Shown: positions 22,713 through 32,629 of the stretch, in pieces
Layout of the letters: each line of letters opens with the position of its first letter
Position numbering within the stretch: the stretch's first letter is position 1
Assembly (NCBI GenBank): GCA_003008705.1
Contig: PDUO01000039.1
Location: 428,261 to 492,260 of the forward strand
Length of the DNA: 64,000 bases
Direction: 5' to 3'
Origin: Pezicula radicicola
Taxonomy: Eukaryota; Ascomycota; Leotiomycetes; Helotiales; Dermateaceae
Notes under the pieces: generated by a model
What the model saw: the letters and a program-made list of their open reading frames with translations, nothing else
What the model was told of the DNA's origin: nothing
Database searches by the model: none
Program-made: the position numbers and the translations under genes

Positions 22713-24665
22713 TTACTTGCGCCGTCTTTTTGCTGTACCATATAATCTCTGCTCTGTGAATGTATCCTCCTGCTCCTTAATTTCCTCATACAGTTTATCA
22801 AGCCTACCTCGAACATCTTCAAGAGCACCCCAGAGATCCCGACACCGTGTTACCATATCATCGACTCTCTGCACCACTCCACTCTGTAACCTTCGACTCA
22901 AGGAGGTCTAAATCCTTCCGCAGCTCGGCACATCGTTCTGCTTGGGCCGCCCGTAGAATCTGGGTATTACCATCTCGGCTTGTAGCTTGTGTTGCATCCT
23001 GCCACCTTCCGCTAGCTTCCAGCTTGTTACTTAGAAGTACAATGCGATCTCTGTCCTGCTTTTGTATACTCTGAGCAGCATTCCTGATGTTGGAAAGGAA
23101 ATCGAGTAGCTTTGTTGATTCTGTTGTAAGTTTAGAAAGTCGAATTAGATCATCTGAAACGATCGCACGGTATTGGAGACACAAATCATCATATTCGCGT
23201 CGGCGTTGTATAACAGACGTCCAAGACGTATCTACTACATTGCTTAGCTCTATTGAAATGTTAGAGGATACAACCGATGTATAATTTGTTGAGTATAACG
23301 AACCGGATTCTTTAAACAGGTTACTCCAAATTTCTATTACAGGTCTACCCAGAAAATCGGAAAGAGCAGGAGCGTTCGGTGCGTCAAGCACAAAGTTGAG
23401 CACGCTACGACTGATGGAGATGCTGTGATCCGTGTATGAGGCATTTAGTAAAGTGTCCACGTTCTGAGAATCAAAGAGAGACTGCCAAAACAATCTTCCT
23501 GACAGATCTTGGCCCCCTTGCGCCATGATATTCGTTGGTGTAGAATAAATCACAGGGCTGCGTGACTCGGGAATGCGTTTATGACGGTGATCGTGAAGGT
23601 GATCGTTATCGAGAGAAGAAAACCCGCTTGGGTTGGAAGAAGTACTTGTAGAGTGTTTGGGGGATGAGCTGAGGTTAGTGGTCGATGTTAGTGATGATGG
23701 GAGGGAGAATTGGTAGAACTACCATCCATTACCGAAAGAAACGCGACGACAACCAGGGAGCAGAGAAACACCTACCGTTCTCCAGCACCACTCTGTTCTA
23801 TTTTCCCATCCTGCTTTTGTTCTTGGACCAGTTTGAATATGAGATCTCTGATCATGCGTCTCTTCTGATGCGCATGCACGCGCACTGTTGTGGTTTTGTC
23901 GCTGGAGGATAAGAAGGCTGCAGGATCAGAAAGAAAAGTCTCAATATACTGCAGCATAAAGATGCCGCAATCCCAAGAATTACCCTGCTGTGGCAAGTGA
24001 ATACAATGCTCCCAAGAAATACTCCGAGAAGGAATTCCTCGTTGGTGGCGTGCTTGGGCATCCTCGATGATATAGTTCCTGATAGCCTTCCCGACAAGCG
24101 CATTACGCTCCCCACCAAGCCTGTCACAGCTGTCAAGTGTCAGAACCTTGGCATTCTGAGCAGTAGGAGTTGGCTGCACTTCGGCTCCAATGCAGATAAT
24201 GGCGACAGACCAGTGAGCGAGTTGAACGGAGTGCACAGGAATAATTACATAGTCGTATTCAAAGATGTCGTGCTTCTTATCCCACTTCCTGATATTTTCG
24301 TATACAACGGAACCGTCTACTTTACACTCTAACCTCGTGTAGAACTTTGTATTCTTGCAACAAGCCTTCGCTGTAGGTAGATAGGTTTTACAAAGCCACC
24401 GGACATACAGGTCGATAATGTTATCATTAAGCATTTCTCCATCATCAAGAGTTCGAAGATCTTTTGGATAGATCTGTATAGTATCCCAGGTCAATACTTC
24501 TTGATTGAATAGCATCCTGTCCAAGCCTGGATTGCTACCCGTCCATTGACTCCGACCTTCTGTGATCCTATCTGTGGTGGCCAAAGACACACTACAAGGA
24601 AAGCCACGAGCACTGCCATCTTCTGCCGCATTGAAGAGATCCATTGACTTGGGAGATGGTTGCAT
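22713..24665 (-). CDS. Ulp1-type SUMO protease (peptidase C48) with coiled-coil tail; one frameshift
   Basis: ATG 24665 opens 297 codons with a complete C48 domain (about residues 55-260): LNDNIIDLYVRWL entry, His151 in LAHWSVAII, Asp178 in LTLDSCD, Gln226/227 and Cys233 in PQQGNSWDCGIF. This class processes or removes SUMO-like modifiers. The frame appears to end at 23772, but GTAGGT at 23775 and CTAACCTCAG ending at 23669 define a 107-nt intron. Joined in phase (CG|C), the frame continues through SSPKHSTSTSSNPSGFSS into a second block, MAQGGQDLSGRLFWQSLFDS, which is helical and coiled-coil down to 22858. From about 22880 the next frame carries on the coil (DLWGALEDVRGRLDKLYEEI) and ends AKRRRK, a possible nuclear signal. 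So a one-base frameshift, mutation or sequencing error, lies at about 22858-22885. Intact length would be about 614 aa. Confidence 0.72.
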
Positions 24666-24684
24666 TGAAATGGGCGACGGCGGT

Positions 24685-24935
24685 AGATGTCATTTGGTAT
24701 TGGTATTGACATTGGCGCGGCAGATGTCATTTGGGTATTGGTATTGACATTGACGCGATGAACGATGGCCTGACCTGAGAAAGACGGTAGGGTAGGCACG
24801 TGTTGACCGAAAAATCTTTTGTGTGAAATCCTAACAAAAGATTTTACCACGTGATACCAAAAGATTAATCGAGAAAATCTTTGGTGCGAAATCCTAATAA
24901 AAGATTCCACCACGTGACACCAAAAGATTTAACTG
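24685..24935 (-). promoter_or_regulatory. duplicated promoter blocks with three CACGTG boxes
   Basis: Directly upstream of the Ulp1-type gene are two pairs of tandem duplications. One is a 36-37-bp unit (24685-24721, 24722-24757). The other is a 60-63-bp unit (24811-24870, 24873-24932), each copy holding an AAAATCTTT...AAAGATT inverted repeat and a CACGTG. CACGTG occurs at 24797, 24848 and 24911; it is the binding site of fungal bHLH factors. In the first copy the arms AAAATCTTTTGT and ACAAAAGATTTT are perfect. Function is inferred from position and symmetry only. Confidence 0.5.
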
Positions 24936-25154
24936 AGGTGAGAAAATCGGAAAATACAGTAAGTACCCCGAAAATACAAGCTGTGTAGTACAGTATGTGT
25001 AGGCCGATCAAGCCAAGCACGGTCGTTTAAACGCAAAACGAAACGGAAGAGAAGAGAAGAGAAGAGAATTAAATTTATTTATTTACTAATTAATTACCAC
25101 CAAGGATAATGGGAAGATGGTAATAAGTAGATGCTGATGAACGAGAGGAGAAGA

Positions 25155-25219
25155 GAAGATGACTGACTAACTGACTAACTAACTAACTGACTAACTAACT
25201 AACTAACTAACTAACTAAC
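25155..25219. repeat. (ACTA)n tetranucleotide array
   Basis: About 15 CTAA/CTGA units. From 24936 to 25516 there is otherwise only A+T-rich intergenic sequence. Confidence 0.95.
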
Positions 25220-25516
25220 CTCTGCAGGGGTGGAGGAGGCTGAAGAAATTTAGAATCTAAATTTAGAATTAAATATATTTAAATTTAAAAGCTTTAATTT
25301 ATTCTTTGATCTTGTAATTTTATTTCTCTTCTTCCGAGATCTCTAACTTCTACCCTTTTCTACCCTTAATTTATCCATTCATTCAACCTTAATGTAATTA
25401 CTATAAAACGTTCCTTCCTTCCTTTAAGAGAGAGCTATGTCTATAGACTACTTAATTGCAGTTTTAAGTTCTAGTTCTCTTTGTTTTTGGCTCCTTCCCT
25501 TTACCACTAACCACCA

Positions 25517-27556
25517 TCACCACCACAACCCCTCCCGCACAATATCCAAATCATCCACCAGCCTAGTCAAAGCCTGAATATAAACCCTAACAGCCAAAGT
25601 TCCCTCTCCCACCAACTCCGAATCCTCTAACAAAACCTTAAACGCATCCCAAGCCGTACGCATCTCAACGACAAAAGACTTGACATCCATCAATAACACT
25701 ATAGCCCTCTCTGTGACCTGTCTTGTCTCGGAGTAGAGTCCAACTTCTTCGGCGATTTCTAAGGCGTATAGATGGGAGGAGGGTTTAGCTATTGATGTAG
25801 GTGCTGGGATCAAGAAGATAGCTTTGTAGTAGGGATGGTGGGCTGAGAGATTTGAGGATGTAGAGGAGTAGATGGAGGAGGAGAGGGATTCGAGAGAGTA
25901 GATGTTAGAGTATATGTTGTAGACTACGTTGTAGACGTCATCTACTTGTGTAATTCCTGATAAGAGGAGGTCAAGGAGCGAATCTATAATCTATTAAACC
26001 TTTAGGAGATTCTCCTTTATAATTTTATAGTAGGCTAGACGTTCTCACCGCAGGACCTCTATGCTTAGATCGTAGGGCTTGACTTTAGTATAGCTCTCAA
26101 GTTATATATATATATAGTCTAGGGCTGCTACAATAAAGGAGAAGGAGTAGATAAGGGAGTAGTAGAATTCGTAGAGGGTATTGCCTTCTTGTTCGATGAC
26201 TTGGACGCTTTTATCGAGTTCAGCGATGATATAAGTAAAGCCTTCGGGATGGGAGTGTAAGAGTAAGTATTAGAGTCTATTGTAGATTTTAAGGTACTCT
26301 TTCTTAACGTTCCGGATAGAACGGCCTTGGTTATAGATAACAGAGGCGTTGGAGATAACTTCGGTCCAGGATTCGGTAGAGAGGAGGGAGGTGATAGGTT
26401 TTATTATATCGTTGGACATAAGAGTCGCGGTTGGTAGGTTTAGGGTTATCCGTTGGCTGGAGATGGTGCAGAGGTGTTGGTAATCGACGTATTGGATGTA
26501 TGGGATCTATTGTTTGTACAAGTTAGTCGACGACTTGGTTTCCTTGTTCATGATATAAAGGAGAGGAGAGGAGAGAAAATATCACCTTGAGGATGACAAG
26601 GGGAAGGAAGTAGAGTGTTACGATTGAAGAGCAATAAGCGAGTGAGTGAGATAGACAAACATAAACCAACATACTTGATAGATCCCCGAATCGCGCACGG
26701 CATCGACATTGTAATCGAACAGCCACGTCTTAGCCCGGAAACCCTTAAAAATAGCAACAATCTAGTAGAAGATGAATAACAAGGCCAATACTACAATTCC
26801 GAGCGCGCAGCAAAACTAGATAATTGTATAGGCGAAGAAGCCAAGTTTTGTATTGTTCAGGAGGTAGTTGATTGGGGAGAAGATAAATATAATACCGATC
26901 CAGAATGCGAGGAGGGTTGTCGAGAGGATCTCAAGTCCGATGTTCAATGCCTAGGATAAAGTACTATATAGCTACCTACCTAGTTAGATGCTGGTTGCCT
27001 GAGCGTTGTCTTTTGCTTGAAAAGCGTAATGCGATGCAATACAGAGAAACTCTTCGGCCTTCGTGCGTATACTATGACCGTCCTGATCGCCGTCGCCGTC
27101 GTTGCCGTCGTTGCTGTCCTGCTGTGGTCGGGATCTGCTATCGGTAGATATTGCTGGCACCGAGTTGGCCAGTTGTGTGTTTTGTACGGGTTCTTTGAGA
27201 TGTAGAAGTGGAAGTGGAAGTGGAAGTGGATGCTGTTGTTGCGATAGCACCCGAAGACCGTGGTCGAGAGGGGCCCCTCGGCGTGACATTGCTGCTGTGT
27301 ATTGGAGACGACAACAAAGATGAGGAAGAGGCGAAATAGCTTGCTGTAGGGGTGAGTGGCGGATCCTGAACAGATGCACTTACATTATTAGTCGAGGAGG
27401 AGGAGGAGGAGGAGGAGGACGTAGCAGAGTCAACAGCCGACGCCAACTCCTTCTTGCGTTGATGACGACGTGCACGCTTCCTCTCTGACTCCTCCAGCCT
27501 GCGCGTTGCAGCTTTAATCTCTTGCTTAAGCGCATCGCTTATGTTGGAAAAAAAAA
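25517..27556 (-). pseudogene. decayed multi-exon membrane-protein gene
   Basis: A probable exon begins after a branch point TACTAAC and a poly-pyrimidine acceptor at about 27550. It encodes a basic helix (LEESERKRARRHQRKKEL) and a Ser run from a TCC repeat, then Ser/Thr-rich sequence to 27138. Further on, 26960-26690 encodes at least two membrane spans (ALNIGLEILSTTLLAFWIGI and FCCALGIVVLALLFIFY) and ends at a GTATGT donor after FDYNVDAVRDSGIYQ. From ATG 26551 (MNKETKSSTNLYKQ) to 25517 one frame holds about 340 codons, including DDVYNVVYNIYSNIYSLES and the intact final 98 codons (FLIPAPTSIAKPSSHLYAL... ending DIVREGLWW). This last part has seven stops (TAG, TAA, TGA) and the membrane part two TAGs, most fitting CAG/CAA/CGA origins. 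Family not recognised. Confidence 0.55.
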
Positions 27557-27898
27557 AACAGCTGTAGACTATTATTGTTTAATTGTTAGTACTGAAATGA
27601 TCAAGACGGACGATAGAGAGGGAAGAGGGAGGAAGTTGAGAAAGTCGATGAATAATAAAAAGAAGTCGAGGAGAGGGGGAAAAGAAGAAGTGAAGAAAGA
27701 TGAAGAAAAGAAGAAAGGGACTAGAGGAAACACCACGAAACAAAGAACGAGGAGGCCTTTGAAAGCAGAACAGTACAGGACAGAACAGTACAAACTGGAA
27801 GCACGAAATCAAAGAAGGTAGATGGATTGGTTTTTGATTTGTTTTATTTTATCTTGGAATGGAGCGACTTTCTTTTATGATTTGTTTATTATATCTCA

Positions 27899-27965
27899 CA
27901 GCTCTCTTTCTCTCTCCCTCTCTCCCTCTCTCTCCCTTACACACTCTCTCCCTCACTCTCTCTCA
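27899..27965. repeat. CT-rich microsatellite
   Basis: (CTCT/CCCT)n tract. The upstream pyrimidine-rich minus strand at 27570-27800 is likely the promoter or 5' intron of the decayed gene at 25.5-27.6 kb. Frames there (Leu/Phe/Ser-rich) are artefacts. Confidence 0.85.
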
Positions 27966-29585
27966 AGACATAGACAAATAAACAGAATGTCGCTAAATTT
28001 AATAAGTGGCAGTTGGTGATAAACACAGGTCCCTTCCTCTCCTCCTCTCCTCCTCTCCGATAAACACACCACAAAAGCTGCCCTGCCCTGCCCTGTACTG
28101 TACTACAGTATAATTAAATAAATAAATAAATTGGCCAAAACCAATCCCAAGATATATCAAGTTAGGTAGGTTAAGTAATTGATTAATTATTTACCTACCT
28201 ACCTGTGAGATAGATCCTCTTCCAATACGATCTGTTGATCGATATATACAAACAGGCGGGAATTAAAATAATTAATGCATGATTGCACAAGTTTGTTCTA
28301 TACCATAGGTACTAACTATATGTACAGGACGCAACGCTCTCACTCTCGCGCTCGCTCTCTTGGCTGCACAACTCTACTTCTTTTTTTTTAGGGTTTTTTA
28401 TATATATATATATAAAAACTCTTCAAGGGTAGATATATAATATATGTTGTTGGATGGCGTAAGTGAGTGAGTGAGTGAGTGAGTGAGTGAGTGTATATAT
28501 AAGAGGTACAAACAGCAACAACAACAGAAATCATTAATTAATCATTAATCATCGATGTTGCAACTCAGTCAGGCTGATTAATTAATCCATGAGATCCATG
28601 AGATCTATAAGATAAGTGGCTTTAAATATTAATCAATCAATCGTATTATATCGTATCTCGGGAATTTATTTATTTGATCTAGGGATTGATTGATTGATTG
28701 ATTGATTAAATTCTCCGGAGTTACCACGGTGATATCAGCACAAGGTGTCAATGACAACCGATAGACAGGCTTGTTCTATTTCTATTTCCATTCTGGATAA
28801 TGAGATGTAATGAGATGTGATAAGATGAGATAAGATAAGATGGGCCGGTCGTTTGAATATAAGTAAGCTGTTTGAGGTTTTGAGCTGGCTGGCTGGCTTG
28901 GTTTTTGGTGGGGAAGTCTTTTTGTACGGGCGCGGATTTTTGTGCGGGCGCAGCCTTTTTTTTTTGGCTTTTCTTTTCTACCAATCGAGTCTACTACCAA
29001 CCAACTTTTTTTTTCTTTTCCTATTTTGGATGCTTGGGATGGCGTACTGTAGATGTGGTACTAATACAGGTCGAAGAAGCCGAATATAGATAGATAATAT
29101 AATGGATTGGGTTGGGTATACTTGTAATTGTTTTTATAGTTAAAGCTTGGTTGATTAGTTGGTTGGTTGGAAGGGCCGTAAGGTAGTTGGTTTTTAAGTA
29201 ACATGTATATATATATACACATATACCCCCAGAGAGAGAAAGAGAATCATTTATCCCCGCCTTTGTAGAAAGAAGATCACTACACTAGTTAATATAAGTA
29301 AGTACCGATGTAGATATATTTTTAAAGTAATGAATAAAATAATTGAAGTAAGTAAGTTAAGGCAAGGTGGGTTGGTAGGTAGGTGTATAAAAGAGTAAGT
29401 AAATAAAGGCTTGTTGTTTGCTTACTTACTTACTTGTTTATGGAATATAAAGAGTAGATTTTTAACTCTAATCTTTAAAGTAATATTGAAGTAAGTGTTA
29501 AAGTAAGTGTTGAAGTAATGGAAATAGTAAAGATGGAGGGTAAAAAATAGAAGTACAGTATATATTGGTCGCTTTGTTGGTGGGT

Positions 29586-29945
29586 AGATAGGTAGTAATT
29601 GAGATATTAAAAGATTAGAACTCTCTCTCTCTCACTCTCTCATACACACAGTCTCTCTCTCTCTTGCTCTCTCTCTCTTGTTGATTTATTGGTAATTAGT
29701 TGATTGGTTGATGGCTTGGTGATTGGTTGATTGGTAGGTAGGTTAGTAGCTTGATAGATAGGTAGTAATCGAAAATGTCGAAAATGTCGAAATATCACAT
29801 CTCTCTCTCTCTCTCTCTTGTTGATTTAGTAGTGATTGGTTGGTGATTAGTTGATGGGTTGATTGGTGAGTAGGTTGATTAATAGATAGGTAGTAATTAA
29901 AATGTCAAAAATGTCGAAATATCAGATCTCTCTCTCTCTCTCCCT
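29586..29945. repeat. diverged tandem repeat, unit about 127 bp
   Basis: Three successive copies of the order GGTAGTAAT - (AAATGTC)n GAAATATCA - (CT)n - TTGTTGATTTA - GATTGGTTGAT - GATAGATAGG. The last two copies start 127 bp apart (about 29760 and 29887). The first is longer because its CT tract is expanded. Confidence 0.7.
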
Positions 29946-30311
29946 CCCTCCCCCCTATATAAACCAAAAACCAAAAACCAACTCCTCCCCAATACTACTC
30001 CCATCCCATCCCATCCCATCCCATCCCATCACTGCAGTCAATACCGCAACTAAGCTCTCCTCTCACTCTTAAAAGAGAGAAAGAAGTAAAAGAAGTAAAA
30101 GAAGCAAAAAAACAGAAACAGAAACAGTCAGTCTGCAATCCAATCCAACACAATCCAACACAATCCAACACAACAAGCTGGACAGACCTGCTGTGCTAGA
30201 CTGTACTGTACTAGACTGCACTACACTACACAGCACAGCACTGCACAGCACAACACTACACAGCACCACATATTTCTCAACCAAAACCAAAACCAAAACA
30301 TCTATTTATTC

Positions 30312-30362
30312 TAACCTTCCAACCTTCCAACCTTCCAACCTTCCAACCTTCCAACCTTCCAA
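30312..30362. repeat. (AACCTTCC)n 8-bp microsatellite
   Basis: Six to seven perfect copies. It is not the telomeric TTAGGG/CCCTAA unit. Confidence 0.9.
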
Positions 30363-31029
30363 CCCAACCAACCCGAATAAAATAAAATAAACTCTTTCCA
30401 AGTCTTTCTTTCGTTCTATTATTACTTCGCTTCGAATCGCAAACTCGCTCGCTTCGTCCGCAGTTTTGTTTTGTTTGTTTATACAAGTAGTAATGTAAGT
30501 AATGTAAGTAATGTAAGTAAATAGTAAGGTAAGTAGTAAGTAGTAAGTAGTAAATAGTACAATAAATAAATAAATAAAATTCGATTAATTAATCGATCAA
30601 AGGTAAGGTAAAGTAAGGTAAGGTAAGTTATTAGATAAAGAGAACTAGAGAACTCCTTCTCTTCTTCTTCGTCCTCCCGTCCTCTCCTAACTAAGCTTAT
30701 TATTTATAGAAGAAAAAGAGTATTTATATAAAAAGAGTTAATATAATAGATACTTTAGTAGTTTTATTTATAAAGATATTATTACTAAGGATTTAGTATA
30801 AAGATTATATATCTAGATTAGAAATTAAGATTTAGAAAGTATAATTCAGGAATTAAGTAACAAGAATAGAAAGAACTATAATAATTATATTCGACTTAGA
30901 GGGGTGAATTGGACATTATATTCATTGTCTATCATTAATTATATAGATTATTCATCATGCCCAATATTTATTGTCCATTGTTCAGTCTATTGTTTCTCCC
31001 GCCCCTTCCCCCTTCCCCCTTCCCTAACA

Positions 31030-31581
31030 TCTAGTCAAGAAAAGATCCATTCCCAATCTCCAGAAAGCTCGCAAACCGCAAATGCAAAGCAAGCCCACAT
31101 GGAATCGAGGGTCTGCACACAGAGTTCCGCTACAACATCTATTCATCACCCTCTAATACCTTTCTCTACCAATGCTCAAAATCCCCAATAGTCGAAGCTG
31201 TACCATCAAGATAATGGGACGGAGAGGTCGTTTGACCTTGAGCCTGACAGTGACATTAATAGAGACATTGAGGAAGCCATAGTAGCTGAGACAAGGGCGA
31301 GCCAGTTATGAAATTTTGTTCAAGCGGTGCCAAGTCGGCCGACAGAGCAGGAAGCCATAGTTGCTGAGACAAGGACGAGCCAGCTACGGCATTCTGTCCA
31401 GACGGTACAAACTCGGCCGACAGAACAGGCAACGTGTAGTAACGTGGAGATTACTCCAAGAGCAGCGAAGGAGAGTAGTGATGGGTATTATTGGTGGTAC
31501 CGTTGCAAAGAAGATAGTCACTGTTATCTTCCTTCTCTCCGACAGTGTCCCTGCACCCACCGTCGAGACTCCCAGGAGTAG
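31030..31581 (+). pseudogene. Cys/Trp-rich protein relic with 26-residue internal repeat
   Basis: One frame, broken only by TAG 31189 and TGA near 31310, encodes a tandem repeat (EEAIVAETRASQL...VPSRPTEQ, then EAIVAETRTSQLRHSVQTVQ...TRPTEQ). It ends in a Trp/Cys patch, SSDGYYWWYRCKEDSHCYL...QCPCTH, then TAG 31579. The patch resembles the short zinc-ribbon-like WxCxxC...CxxCxH domains seen in many uncharacterised fungal proteins, with a cysteine missing. No ATG starts the frame (30904 is GTG). The two stops fit CAG to TAG and CGA to TGA. It overlaps a spliced minus-strand gene model, so only one of the two may be the real gene. Confidence 0.4.
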
Positions 31582-31832
31582 TACTCCTCCGAAGATAATC
31601 GCTATTATCTCGGCCATTACTGATGCTATGTTTACTCTCAGGCTTCGACGAGGGAGAAGTGCGACAATGTCTAATGTACTGTAAATAGTTAGACAATGTC
31701 TAAGGATGTATACACACACGAATACACGAATACATTTCTTACCTTGCGCTTCGGGGCATCGGGATCCTCGAGTATACCAGGATGCCATGGTTCAGTAAAG
31801 ACAAAATTCCTCTTTCTCTTTCGATTCGCCAT
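31451..31832 (-). CDS. small spliced gene, basic N-terminus, unknown function
   Basis: ATG 31832 begins exon 1 (31832-31743, 30 codons, MANRKRKRNFVFTEPWHPGI then LEDPDAPKRK). Exon 2 is 31678-31451 (YIRHCRTSPSSKPESKHSIS ... HHYSPSLLLE, TAA). The 64-nt intron has GTAAGA, a CTAAC branch point and TTTACAG, all near consensus and in phase. Predicted 105 aa, hydrophilic and probably disordered, with a nuclear-signal-like start. No domain recognised. Exon 2 lies antisense to the Cys/Trp-rich relic. The splice signals favour this strand; the composition of the other strand favours that one. Confidence 0.45.
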
Positions 31833-31982
31833 GAATTAACTGGTAGTAGATGGAAAAGAATGCGGAAGGAAAGGGGGGGGGGGGAAGAGAGATTGTACTC
31901 TACTACTGTGAGTACATGCTGTTATTGCAAACGACGAATTGCGGACAGCGCAATCGTAGGAGGGATTTCTGAAGTCTACTGT

Positions 31983-31985
31983 GTA

Positions 31986-32020
<35 letters not shown>

Positions 32021-32055
32021 CTTTCTAGTCGTTAGTTTCTGGATTCTGGATTCTG
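31983..32055. repeat. (TTTCTAC)n and (ATTCTGG)n short tandem repeats
   Basis: Seven-bp units TTTCTAC with late variants, followed by GGATTCTGGATTCTGG. A CAACTGC triplet of copies follows at 32083-32108. Confidence 0.85.
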
Positions 32056-32310
32056 GTTTCTGATGTCTACCATCCATCTACTATCTGCCAACTGCCAACT
32101 GCCAACTGCCATCTGTTTCTGCTCTCCTATTGGGGGATTGTGGTTCTCGGTCTCAAGGGGTTTGGACGGCGTAGGGTTGGAGATGGAGAGCCTGCGAAAA
32201 TGTAAAATGTGTGAATTCTGTCTTAGATATATCGTACGAACCTGCATGCAACCGGGAAGAATAGGATCGCTGGAGGAGGAGGAGGAGGAGGAGGAGGAAT
32301 ATTGGGAGGA

Positions 32311-32402
32311 TTTCTCTATTTTGTCAAAATTACTCTTTCTAGGAATCGAGTGCCCATTTCTCTATTTTGTCAAAATTACCCTTTTTAGGAATTGAGTGCC
32401 TA
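32311..32402. repeat. 46-bp direct tandem duplication
   Basis: Two adjacent 46-bp copies beginning TTTCTCTATTTTGTC and ending AGTGCCYA differ at only four positions, all C/T. It follows a (GGA)n tract and lies about 230 bp before ATG 32630. Confidence 0.9.
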
Positions 32403-32629
32403 TTTCTCGACTACTGTGTCGCAACGTAGATAGATTTCCATCTTCGCCCTTCTCGTCCATCAAACTTATATAATAGGATGATAGCCTTCATTTTCCACTT
32501 GATCCCATTCCCATTCCCATCAACAACTTCGCATCTACCCCATAATCACGACCACCAGCACCAACACCAGCACCATCCTCCTCCTCCTCCTCCTCCTCCT
32601 TGTCCATTGTGAACCCCAAGCACTCGACC

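Larger units (their letters stand above)
27966..30900. other. gene-free microsatellite field
   Basis: Almost 3 kb without a believable gene and packed with simple repeats: CTCCT at 28030, TA at 28398, GTGA at 28462-28492, GATT at 28685-28708, GTAA/AAGTA at 29400-29520 and 30490-30560, CT at 29620-29940, CCCAT at 29998-30028, CAATCCAACA at 30137-30170, AACCTTCC at 30312-30362. Sequence between 30700 and 30900 is A+T-rich with no open frame. Confidence 0.7.

Noticed and set aside
27572..27812. Two overlapping minus-strand frames rich in Leu, Phe and Ser
   Set aside because: Pyrimidine-rich intron or promoter sequence; the hydrophobicity is an artefact of CT bias.
30312..30362. AACCTTCC array as an interstitial telomere
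   Set aside because: The 8-bp unit does not match TTAGGG/CCCTAA.
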